Shown piece after piece: positions 26,090 to 33,585 of a stretch of DNA of 64,000 nt. Each line of letters begins with the position of its first letter. The stretch's first letter is position 1. The position numbers and the translations under genes were made by a program. The notes beneath the pieces are model-generated. The model did not search any database, was not told where the DNA came from, and saw only the letters and a program-made list of their open reading frames with translations. Origin of the DNA: an uncultured Eubacteriales bacterium. GTDB taxonomy: Bacteria; Bacillota; Clostridia; Christensenellales; DTU072. The DNA lies in assembly GCA_949292905.1 (NCBI GenBank), contig CASFAV010000014.1, positions 1-64,000 of the forward strand, given 5' to 3'.

Positions 26090-27805
26090 TCAGTCGCCCT
26101 CCCCGTCGTCGTTTATTAAGCGCATAAGTGCCTTTTTTGCGGCTTCCTCCGCAAACATCTCCACGGTAAATCGGAATACGTCGCGATACACTCTGGAATT
26201 GAAGCGTCTGAGAAGCTCGCCGTCGCAAGAAAATGTGTCCTCGTAGAAATCTATCCCCGCGCGGCTCGCGGCTTCCGATATGCTCGCTTTGAGGCTTTTG
26301 AACAATTCGGAGGACTCTCCGGCTTCCTTCCCTTCCGGAGAGAATTCCCACACGAAGGCGCTGTTGAAAAGGACATACAGGGTTTTATAGTAAACGAAGA
26401 TATCGTCGAACCTCTTATATCCCTTGCGTACGTAAGCGTAGTCGTTCATGTACGCAAGCACCATACATGCCACCTTATCGGCAAAGCGCCGCGCATAATC
26501 GTCGGCGGAGCCCGACGAAAGCGCCTCCTTCCGCAGTTCCTTCTCGGAAGGCAAGGCTTTAGTCGCAATATCGATTATTTGCTCGCCTAAACCGGCGTAA
26601 AGCCGACGCATACGGAATTCCTCGGAGTCCGCCTCCCACACGCTCCGTTTGTCGCGTTCTATGGTTTCCCTGATGTCGGAGACGAGCTTTTTGTATACAG
26701 CGGTCATATCGGACAAACTTTTGTATAAGAAGGTTCCCTCGGAGTCCGCCGTATGGCGCGACGCGTCGGAATCATTGAGAATATCGCGGATCTCCGCCGA
26801 AATCTGCTCTCTTCGCTTTTTTGCCTGCAAGCAATCGTCGGAAACGATACCTGCCGCCGCTAAATTTTCGTCGAATATCTTCCGCATGGTTTCGCGCCGC
26901 TTACGGATGAGCAAATTAATTAAGGCGCTCGGAAGTTCGTCCTTATCGTCGTCGACCGAACCGAACAGATCGCATTTTCCTTCGTCCAAATTGCGCTTGA
27001 AGCGCTCCAACCGCTTTTCGAAGTATTCGCTGACGGGCTTGAAAGAATCGTCGTCGACGGAGTTTTCATCGTCTTCGTCGTCCTCGCTTTCGCTCTCTTC
27101 GTCGTCCACACTCCCGTCTTCGTCGTCATCGTCCTCTTCGTCATCGTCGTCGAAAAGATCGAATTCGTCGTCATCGTCCTCTTCGTCATCGTCGTCGAAA
27201 AGATCGAATTCGTCGTTCTCTTCTTCAGCGTCCTCGGAACGATACGCTTCCGCCTTCTTCTCGTCAACAGCGTCGGAGCCGAAGGTGAAGCCTGTGCGAT
27301 TTCTATCGAAGGTCAGCGCCGCGCCACGCATGTCCGCGTCGCCCGTATCGACAAGCGCTTTGATCGCCGCGGCGCGTTCGTCGTCGGTAAGCGTAGTCTC
27401 GAGATTGCACCCCGCTTCCGTCAATACGTGCAGCTTTTTAAGCTTATCCGCAGCAAATGCCGTTTTCTGATACCTGTAGCGCATGGCGAGCGCCCTCTCG
27501 CCGAGCCTGCTCACTCCGAGTCTCACGGCAAGTTCAGTACGGCACTCGCCGTCGAGACTTGCGACGAGGGCTTCCATCCTCGCGCGCACCTCGTCGGGAG
27601 CAAAAAAGTCTTTGCGCCTTACGACATACTTTTCGGCCTCGCTCTTCTCGACGCACTTCTCGACAAGCATTCGCGCGAAGCACTTTTTTACGGTGTCGTA
27701 ACTCAGACCGCATTCGTATTGCACTTCGGCTTCGCTCACCTCGCGACGATCGGCGCAGTACGCGAGCACGCCCGTATAAACGTCGTCATAATACTTTTCC
27801 GTCAT
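26090..27805 (-). CDS. FtsK-gamma-like winged-helix protein with long acidic repeat, unknown function
   Basis: 571 aa. Residues 1-70 read like an FtsK gamma winged helix (YYDDVYTGVLAY ... EVQYECGLSYDTVKKCFARM). Residues ~195-260 are almost only Asp, Glu and Ser, with DEFDLFDDDDEEDDD repeated twice. The rest (~270-571) is helical, with conserved-looking KGYKRFDDIFVYYKTLYVL. Function unknown. In FtsK the gamma domain reads DNA polarity sequences; here the ATPase is supplied by the separate VirD4-like gene 21 bases upstream, suggesting the pair act together. Confidence 0.6.
   Translation of the reverse strand: MTEKYYDDVYTGVLAYCADRREVSEAEVQYECGLSYDTVKKCFARMLVEKCVEKSEAEKYVVRRKDFFAPDEVRARMEALVASLDGECRTELAVRLGVSRLGERALAMRYRYQKTAFAADKLKKLHVLTEAGCNLETTLTDDERAAAIKALVDTGDADMRGAALTFDRNRTGFTFGSDAVDEKKAEAYRSEDAEEENDEFDLFDDDDEEDDDDEFDLFDDDDEEDDDDEDGSVDDEESESEDDEDDENSVDDDSFKPVSEYFEKRLERFKRNLDEGKCDLFGSVDDDKDELPSALINLLIRKRRETMRKIFDENLAAAGIVSDDCLQAKKRREQISAEIRDILNDSDASRHTADSEGTFLYKSLSDMTAVYKKLVSDIRETIERDKRSVWEADSEEFRMRRLYAGLGEQIIDIATKALPSEKELRKEALSSGSADDYARRFADKVACMVLAYMNDYAYVRKGYKRFDDIFVYYKTLYVLFNSAFVWEFSPEGKEAGESSELFKSLKASISEAASRAGIDFYEDTFSCDGELLRRFNSRVYRDVFRFTVEMFAEEAAKKALMRLINDDGEGD
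27124..27213 (-). repeat. Tandem 45-bp coding repeat (two units)
   Basis: Two identical 45-bp units (27124-27168 and 27169-27213), in frame, encode the doubled DEFDLFDDDDEEDDD segment. Such a repeat can expand or contract by slippage. Confidence 0.85.
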
Positions 27806-27826
27806 ACGCCCTCCTCCCGAAAATCA

Positions 27827-29503
27827 TTAGTCCTCTTCTACCTTGATCCTGTAGAGATATTTGTCGTCGAACGGATATACGTCGATAACGTAATCCGAAG
27901 CGCAGGCTTTCTCGGCGGCGAATTCGGGGCAAAGATAATGCCTCTCCATCTTCGACCACAGCACTTCTCCCGCGCCCGAACGGGTAACGATACATTCTCC
28001 GGGCGCCAGTCTGCCGAGCCTGCTCACGGGCACTACGGGCACGATGTCCTTCTCGTAACGCTCCATCTTTACGCCTTTTCCGTTGAGCGCGCTGAAGGGC
28101 GATACTATCGTGCGCACGCCGCACTCGTCCGAAAATTTCTTCTTCGTCTGAGCATTGTTGCTGCCGATGAAAATACGCATGTTCATGTTGTCCGCGATGA
28201 TCGCGCTCACCTCGTTTCCGTACACCCTGTCGAGCTGGGCATAAGACTGGATCACCAACACAAACCAGATGTTTCGGCTCCCGCAAGCGGATATAGTGTT
28301 CTCGAAATCGGGTATTTGCGGCAAATTCCCGAATTCGTCCAGTATGAAGTAAAAAGGCTTGGGCAACGTGAGCACTTCGCGTTCGTTGGCGATATCGATA
28401 AGCGTGTTGTACGCCGCCGTCACGAACATCTGTATGAGTTTGTAAGAGGTCTTCACCTCGTCGCGGTAGATGAGGAATACCGCCACGGGCTCGTCGGAAG
28501 AAAACATTTCCTTCATATCGAACGTGTTGGTGCTCGTGATGGCTTTCGCCACCGCGGGGCGCATGAACATCAGCTTGGCGTTGAGCGAAGAAATGATGCA
28601 CTGACGGGTGTTGGGAGCGTTATTCAGTATGGGTTCTTTGGCGAGGATATACGCCTTGCTGTCGTGCGGACGATCTGCGAAATAACCGTTGTCGCAGGAG
28701 CCGCCGGAGGGCCTGAAAGTCGCTAGCGCGTCCAGTATCGTCCTGAAGGAAAAGGTATCTTCGGTTATGCGCATGCGCTTCTTGACGTGGGGATCGGTGT
28801 CCTCGAGCATCGCCCAGATAAAAGCGGTGAATAACTGTCTCGCGCTGTCCTCCCAGTAAGGATCGCGTGTGTTCGCGGTGGGTACCAGATTGAGCGCGAG
28901 CGCTTCTATCTCGATGCTGATGTCCGCGATAAGATCTTTCCTCTCTCTGTCGATAGCCAAGTCGAGCGCCGCTCTTGAGTCGTACAGCCTGCCGTCGAAT
29001 TCGTACTTGTAGCCGGAACCCTCACCCTTGACGACGCGCACGCGCTTTTCGCTCTCCATGGCTTTGCGGTATTTACGGTATATCGGCGTAAGCGGATTCC
29101 AGAATTCGGAATGCCGGTAATCGCGGAAATTGACGAGCACCACTTTATATCCCTGCTTACGCAGCATGTCGGCGCATTTCATATAAAGCTCTCCCTTCGG
29201 ATCGGTTATAAGCATGCTGTCCTTGCGCTTCTGGCGCGCTTTGATGAAAACGGTGGGCAGTATGTAGCCGGTGGTCTTTCCCGAACGGGTGGCGCCGAGT
29301 ACCAGCACGTGCGTGTCTTCGGTGAACGTGACGTACAGCTTGTCGTCTATCCTCTGCGACACGAGCGGGAGACCTCCTGCGGATCTGCTGCCGAGTTCGT
29401 CGAAAGCGTAGGTGTTCTCCGAGTCGGGTCCGTAGGAATTATAATGTCTTATGCGCGCGTTCTCGTAATCGCGCAGAATGTCGGTGTTATTGACGATATT
29501 CAT
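27827..29503 (-). CDS. VirD4/TraG/TraD-like ATPase without membrane anchor
   Basis: 558 aa. Walker A GATRSGKTT (70-78), a TDPKGEL segment (~100), NFRDYRHSEFWNPL (~125-138) and Walker B FYFILDEFGNLP (384-394) with sensor VIQSYAQLD are those of type IV coupling proteins, which pump DNA or proteins through a membrane channel. Coupling proteins normally begin with membrane helices; this one does not. No relaxase, VirB4 or other conjugation gene is nearby. It lies 3 bases after the AAA+-like gene, in the ClpP operon. Confidence 0.8.
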   Translation of the reverse strand: MNIVNNTDILRDYENARIRHYNSYGPDSENTYAFDELGSRSAGGLPLVSQRIDDKLYVTFTEDTHVLVLGATRSGKTTGYILPTVFIKARQKRKDSMLITDPKGELYMKCADMLRKQGYKVVLVNFRDYRHSEFWNPLTPIYRKYRKAMESEKRVRVVKGEGSGYKYEFDGRLYDSRAALDLAIDRERKDLIADISIEIEALALNLVPTANTRDPYWEDSARQLFTAFIWAMLEDTDPHVKKRMRITEDTFSFRTILDALATFRPSGGSCDNGYFADRPHDSKAYILAKEPILNNAPNTRQCIISSLNAKLMFMRPAVAKAITSTNTFDMKEMFSSDEPVAVFLIYRDEVKTSYKLIQMFVTAAYNTLIDIANEREVLTLPKPFYFILDEFGNLPQIPDFENTISACGSRNIWFVLVIQSYAQLDRVYGNEVSAIIADNMNMRIFIGSNNAQTKKKFSDECGVRTIVSPFSALNGKGVKMERYEKDIVPVVPVSRLGRLAPGECIVTRSGAGEVLWSKMERHYLCPEFAAEKACASDYVIDVYPFDDKYLYRIKVEED

Positions 29504-29506
29504 TTT

Positions 29507-31114
29507 TTACCTCCTTTCTTTGATCCTGAAGCCGAACGCGGGATCGCCCGATTTACGAGCGCAAATCTCCACTTCCGCGGCGCTTATCCGGGACGTATCC
29601 GCCGACGCCACGCGTTCTATGCACAAGTTTTCCAATACCTCTTTGAGATATCCCGAGCCTTTGCCGCACAGACAGACGAGAATGTCGTACGCTTCCGTAT
29701 CGAATTCCGCTCCCACGCCGTAAAGGCGCTTGCAGTCCTCTACGTATTCGTCGACTATCGCGCGCTTCTCCTCGTCGTACAAAGGCGCGGTCTCTACCTG
29801 TCTGAAAAGCTTGCTCAAGCCGACGTCCGACGTCTTGCCGTGCGCTATCGCTACGAAAACGCTTCCGCTGAGATCGAGCGTCACGCGAAGATCGCTCAGA
29901 TAGAACGAGGACAACGCGTGCGCGTCGAAAAGCTTGCTCATCTCGCTTGCGCAGTCGGAATCGAGCCGTTCGAAATCTTTGATAACGAATACGCACGCGG
30001 AGCTTTTCATAGCCGTGAGCCCGGCTACCGCGAAATGCTCCTGGGTAGGCAGCAGATCTCTTTGCGATATGTCCTTTGCGCTTATCACCGCGACGTTGGC
30101 GAACGCCTTGTGCAACGCCGCTATGTAAGACTCCGCCACGTATTCGTCGTTGCATACGAGCATAACGGGTTTGCCCTTACGCGATATCTGCGCGCGGAGC
30201 ACCGCTTCCGCCACGCGCGCCTCCGCCCTCCTTTTCTCACCGAAAAAGGTGGTGAGCGCCACGTTGCCGCCCACGTCGTCGAACGCGGTGAGCGGCAGGC
30301 TGTTGAGCGCCGCTATGTGCTCCTGCGAATTGGTCAGCACAGCTTTGTACTTGTCCGACAGAGAAAGCAGCGGCGAATAGATTATCCTCGCTATCGCGGG
30401 ATTATAGCTCTCCGCTTCCCGCGGCTCGCGGTTGAGATAAGTTTCCGTGAGCTTGACGTAGCTTTTGTACTCCGTCGAAGGAACGCCGTATTTCTCGAAT
30501 ACGGGCGAGAATTCCTCTCCCAACGCGCCGAAACCGAGTACCGCCTCGAGCATACCGAGATATTTCGGCGCGTTGGCTTTGTCGTAACGCATGAGCATCA
30601 GCATACCGTAAACGTTATTCCACCTCGCGCATTTACCCGCCGCTTCGAGCCCGCGGGCAACGTCCTTTTTCACCGCCGTCCCGCTGAGAAGCATGAACGC
30701 CGCCGTAGCGAGCGGAAAAATCTCGTTGCTTCTCAGCGCCGTCGATACGAACGTGAGTACGCTCGCTCTGTCCGAAGCGCGCTCCCTCCTGTTGACCGCG
30801 CCCGCAAGCTTCATGAGCGCCTCCCCTTTACATTCGAGTATGTCGAGGATACCGTCTCCGTACTTTACGTCCACGCCGAATTTTTCGGAATAATCCATTA
30901 CGCGCATGAGCTGTTCGTATGAGGCGGCGTCCCTTATCTCCCCAAGCTCCGGAAGATCTATATACTTGCGCAGTTCGTCGAGTCTTTCGTTGCTAATGCA
31001 ACAGATTTTGCCTATTTCGTTAAATACGGAGCTACGGTCGGCTATTTTACCGACAACGCTGTCCGCAGCGAAAAACGCCTCTAAAAATGTTCTTTCGTGT
31101 ACCGAGTAATTCAT
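29507..31114 (-). CDS. Degenerate AAA+-like protein paired with ClpP
   Basis: 535 aa from ATG 31114, set by GGAGGTGA overlapping the clpP stop. Residues 1-270 are helical. Residues 280-535 resemble a Lon/ClpX-type AAA+ module: a DDVGG opening (279-283), a Walker B-like VFVIKDFE (375-382), a sensor 1-like VFVAIAHG (419-426), LFRQVETAPLYDEEKRAI (436-453) and GYLKEVLENL (488-497). The Walker A position holds LVCNDEYVAESY (319-330), with no GxxxxGK, and sensor 2 lacks its Arg. An LGFGA tripeptide region (193-197) recalls the IGF loop by which ClpX docks on ClpP. Probably a non-hydrolysing or pseudo-ATPase partner; inferred. Confidence 0.55.
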   Translation of the reverse strand: MNYSVHERTFLEAFFAADSVVGKIADRSSVFNEIGKICCISNERLDELRKYIDLPELGEIRDAASYEQLMRVMDYSEKFGVDVKYGDGILDILECKGEALMKLAGAVNRRERASDRASVLTFVSTALRSNEIFPLATAAFMLLSGTAVKKDVARGLEAAGKCARWNNVYGMLMLMRYDKANAPKYLGMLEAVLGFGALGEEFSPVFEKYGVPSTEYKSYVKLTETYLNREPREAESYNPAIARIIYSPLLSLSDKYKAVLTNSQEHIAALNSLPLTAFDDVGGNVALTTFFGEKRRAEARVAEAVLRAQISRKGKPVMLVCNDEYVAESYIAALHKAFANVAVISAKDISQRDLLPTQEHFAVAGLTAMKSSACVFVIKDFERLDSDCASEMSKLFDAHALSSFYLSDLRVTLDLSGSVFVAIAHGKTSDVGLSKLFRQVETAPLYDEEKRAIVDEYVEDCKRLYGVGAEFDTEAYDILVCLCGKGSGYLKEVLENLCIERVASADTSRISAAEVEICARKSGDPAFGFRIKERR

Positions 31115-31119
31115 ACGCG

Positions 31120-31692
31120 TCACCTCCATGCTTTGGGTACGGTGTCTATCACCTGATCGATTATGCCGTACTCGCGGGCTTCGTCGGCATACATGACGTA
31201 ATCGCGATCGGTGTCCTCCGCGATGCGCTCTATGCTTTTGCCGGTATTCTCGGCGAGTATGGCGTTCAGTCTGTCGCGCGTGCGTTCGATGTGCTTGGCG
31301 GCTATTATGATATCTTCCGCCTGCCCCTGCGCTCCGCCTAAAGGCTGATGTATCATCACTTCCGTATTGGGCAGGGCGCAACGCTTGCCTCGGCTACCGC
31401 TCGAGAGCAGGAACGCCGCCATCGAAGCCGCGCACCCTATACCCACGGTCTGCACGTCTACCGAGACGTAATTCATGGCGTCGTAGATCGCCATCCCCGC
31501 ATTCACCTCGCCGCCCGGAGAATTGATGAACATCTGTATGGGGCGCGTGGGATATTTTTTTTCGAGATAGAGAAGCTGACACACCGCCCTTTGCGCGACT
31601 GCGCCGTCGATAACTCCGCCCAGAAGGATTATCCCCTCCTCGAGCAGCGTATCCGACGAAAAGTTACCGATGTTGTTTCCGATATAATTCAT
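31120..31692 (-). CDS. clpP: ATP-dependent Clp protease proteolytic subunit (ClpP)
   Basis: 190 aa; AAGGAGGA nine bases ahead of ATG 31692 fixes the start. Catalytic triad Ser 90 (GCAASMAAFLL), His 115 (MIHQPLGG) and Asp 164 (DTDRDYVM), with the INSPGG oxyanion strand, are intact, so it should be an active tetradecameric serine protease. It is followed not by clpX but by a degenerate AAA+-like gene and a VirD4-like ATPase, suggesting a specialised second ClpP rather than the housekeeping copy. First gene of the operon, preceded by a long structured leader. Confidence 0.9.
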   Translation of the reverse strand: MNYIGNNIGNFSSDTLLEEGIILLGGVIDGAVAQRAVCQLLYLEKKYPTRPIQMFINSPGGEVNAGMAIYDAMNYVSVDVQTVGIGCAASMAAFLLSSGSRGKRCALPNTEVMIHQPLGGAQGQAEDIIIAAKHIERTRDRLNAILAENTGKSIERIAEDTDRDYVMYADEAREYGIIDQVIDTVPKAWR

Positions 31693-31744
31693 AATTTGAG
31701 TCCTCCTTAACATAAAAATTTCCAAATACCCTCAAAAACGCCAA

Positions 31745-32245
31745 AAACCCCCTATGTATCCGCGCTTACAGCGGGTAATGTCTTTCAAAAGTCAAACGGG
31801 TGCTTTTACGTTTCCCTACCGCATACGCGAGCATCCCAAGGAAACTTAAATAATATCAAACGGCTTATTTATCCCGCCGCGCGTCAGCGCGAGCTTTATG
31901 CGGGAACAAAATTATTTCGGGTGCTTTTACGTTGTCGGTCCGCCTGTCGCGAGCAACCCTCGACAACATGAGAAAAATAGGTTTAGTTCTGCTTGATGCA
32001 ATTTTCGAATTCGGAAGCGAACGGGAAAGTTACGGTTTATTATAATCCTTTCCTCTTATCCCCCAAGCCGTCGCTTCCTTCCGGACAGCTCGGTTAAGTC
32101 ATGGGATCGGTCGTTCTCATTGACGGTCGAACCTTCCGCATGGCGCCAACCGACGGTATAACCCGGCAAAACGCCACAAATAGATCCCAAAACAAGACGC
32201 CATACGAAGGCTCACTTGCAATCATTACCGTCTCATTTTTCACCA
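31745..32245 (-). ncRNA. Long structured RNA / leader upstream of clpP
   Basis: The 31693-32432 gap has no open frame of note. From a predicted transcription start near 32245 (minus) the RNA shows GGGATC (near 32185) pairing with GATCCC (near 32105), a GGAA-capped hairpin with flanks CCGAGC / GCTTGG (32068-32095), GGAAAG / CTTTCC (32026-32053), and then three tandem modules (31797-31967). GNRA-type GGAA loops and A-rich joints exist only on the minus strand, which favours this direction. It could be a free ncRNA or a cis leader of clpP. It matches no class I can name. Confidence 0.55.
31797..31967 (-). ncRNA. Three tandem structured modules, two foldable as pseudoknots
   Basis: GCTCGCG recurs at a 62- then 60-nt period (minus-strand copies over 31826-31832, 31888-31894, 31948-31954), each opening a short CGC-loop-GCG hairpin. 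Module 1 has outer stem GTTGTCG/CGACAAC, module 3 GTTTCC/GGAAAC, and the middle one TCCCGC/GCGGGA: different sequence, same pairing. In modules 1 and 3 the internal GGGNTGCT can pair with the downstream AGCACCC after a GTAAA joint, giving an H-type pseudoknot. The middle module lacks that partner. Confidence 0.6.
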
Positions 32246-32251
32246 ATAATT

Positions 32252-32280
32252 ATTATAATTGACTCCGCTATGCATTGCAA
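32252..32280 (-). promoter_or_regulatory. Candidate promoter of the structured RNA / clpP operon
   Basis: On the minus strand TTGCAA (32275-32280), a 17-bp spacer and TATAAT (32252-32257). The -35 is a 4/6 match. Start would be near 32245. Confidence 0.5.
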
Positions 32281-32432
32281 TAATTTACATAGTAAACTTT
32301 ATCCACTCTTTCACACAAATTCACACTATAACACTCGGTATTGTATTATAATTGCGAATATGCTTTCTGCGATTTACTTTTATTAATGCGCGTGTTATAA
32401 TAGTGACAATAATTAACCGGGGGGTAAGGCAG

Positions 32433-33584
32433 ATGAGTAAAAATCCCAAAAGATCCACCAAGTTTTCCACGTCGGAGAGCCGGCAAACCAACTTTTTCAA
32501 AAATCTCGATTACTTCAGACAGGCGGCGGAGCTCGAAAAAGGTGATTTTCTCAGGCAAGCGGGAATCGCGTCCGTCAATATGTGGCAGCGCTACGCCAAC
32601 GGTTCCATACCGCACGACAACACGCTCACCGATTTTCTCAAGCTCATCAACCGTATCATATTCGCCAACGAAAGTCTCAAGACGTTGCTTCCCTACGGAA
32701 TATCGGACAAATCGACGCTTACGGATATAGACATCAAAGAACATCTGCGCGAAGGAAGACCCGTAAACCCCACTATCCCCGTGCAAACCTTTAAGCCGGA
32801 AACGTACGCCGACAAATTTACCGGCGTATATATGGTGTATTATCCCACCTCCAAGGAGACCGTCAATGCGGATCAGATCATGTCTTACGGGGTGATATGC
32901 GTAGCGGAGGACAGCAGGGCCGACAGGCGGCTCGCGTGCCGCGGGTACTTCAATATCAGCGACTACGACCGCGCCAGAGAGGAATTCAACCGACTCTCGT
33001 CGTACGATAAATCCAGGCTGAACGCCTTTTTCAACGCTAAAAGCAACGATCCTCTTGCCGAACGTCTGTACGAAGGGGAGCTTATTCTGGGAGAAAACTT
33101 TTTCTGGATCGATATGAGCGCGGTCACCCACGCCGAATTCTTGGCGGCTTCTTTCGATATGGATATCAAGACGCTTCACCTCGATCCCGATAAGACGTTC
33201 GCGGGCACTCTCGGTCTTGCGCTTTCGCAAGCCGCGGGAGCAAAAGATTTTCATTCCATAGCTTTTCCGATGATCATCAGCAAAAATCTCCTTAATGAGA
33301 ACGACAACCTGAATCATGTGAATTACTATCTCAATCTCAGTCACAACATCCCCGACGCGAGAGACGTCGAAAAAGTGGCAGACGATATACTCGTAACTTT
33401 TGCCAATCTCGATAACGTCTCCAACGGCGAAAGCCTGAAACGGTTGTATCTTAAAGACGTCTTGTCGGCGACATGTTACGACACGTTGAGATACACTTCG
33501 TCGCGCTCGGTCTCGATAGACCCCGCCACCACGTCGCAATGCTACGACGCGCTGTTGAAACGCAAACGCTACGGAGACCGATAA
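32433..33584 (+). CDS. HTH-domain protein with putative ligand-binding C-terminus
   Basis: 383 aa from ATG 32433 behind a G-rich site (GGGGGGTAAGG). Residues ~20-75 look like an XRE-type helix-turn-helix (LDYFRQAAELEKGDFLRQAGI ... WQRYANGSIPHDNTLTDFL, in pieces). From ~120 a sensor-like alpha/beta region begins FTGVYMVYYPTSKETV and runs through YFNISDYDRAREEFNRL and GENFFWIDMS. No family is firmly recognised. It is divergent from the ClpP operon and one base ahead of the RelA/SpoT-like gene, so it probably regulates one or both. Confidence 0.55.
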   Translation: MSKNPKRSTKFSTSESRQTNFFKNLDYFRQAAELEKGDFLRQAGIASVNMWQRYANGSIPHDNTLTDFLKLINRIIFANESLKTLLPYGISDKSTLTDIDIKEHLREGRPVNPTIPVQTFKPETYADKFTGVYMVYYPTSKETVNADQIMSYGVICVAEDSRADRRLACRGYFNISDYDRAREEFNRLSSYDKSRLNAFFNAKSNDPLAERLYEGELILGENFFWIDMSAVTHAEFLAASFDMDIKTLHLDPDKTFAGTLGLALSQAAGAKDFHSIAFPMIISKNLLNENDNLNHVNYYLNLSHNIPDARDVEKVADDILVTFANLDNVSNGESLKRLYLKDVLSATCYDTLRYTSSRSVSIDPATTSQCYDALLKRKRYGDR

Positions 33585-33585
33585 A

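Noticed and set aside
32068..32098. SRP RNA (4.5S/6S) domain IV-like tip on the minus strand
   Set aside because: GTCCGGAAGGAAGC matches the SRP tip, but the obligatory AGG on the 5' side and AGCAG on the 3' side of the symmetric loop are changed to CTG and AGCGA, and no Alu-type or long-rod pairing is found. Kept only as part of an unknown structured RNA.
31745..32245. tmRNA because of tandem pseudoknots
   Set aside because: No tRNA-like ends, no CCA, and no tag reading frame ending in LAA and a stop.
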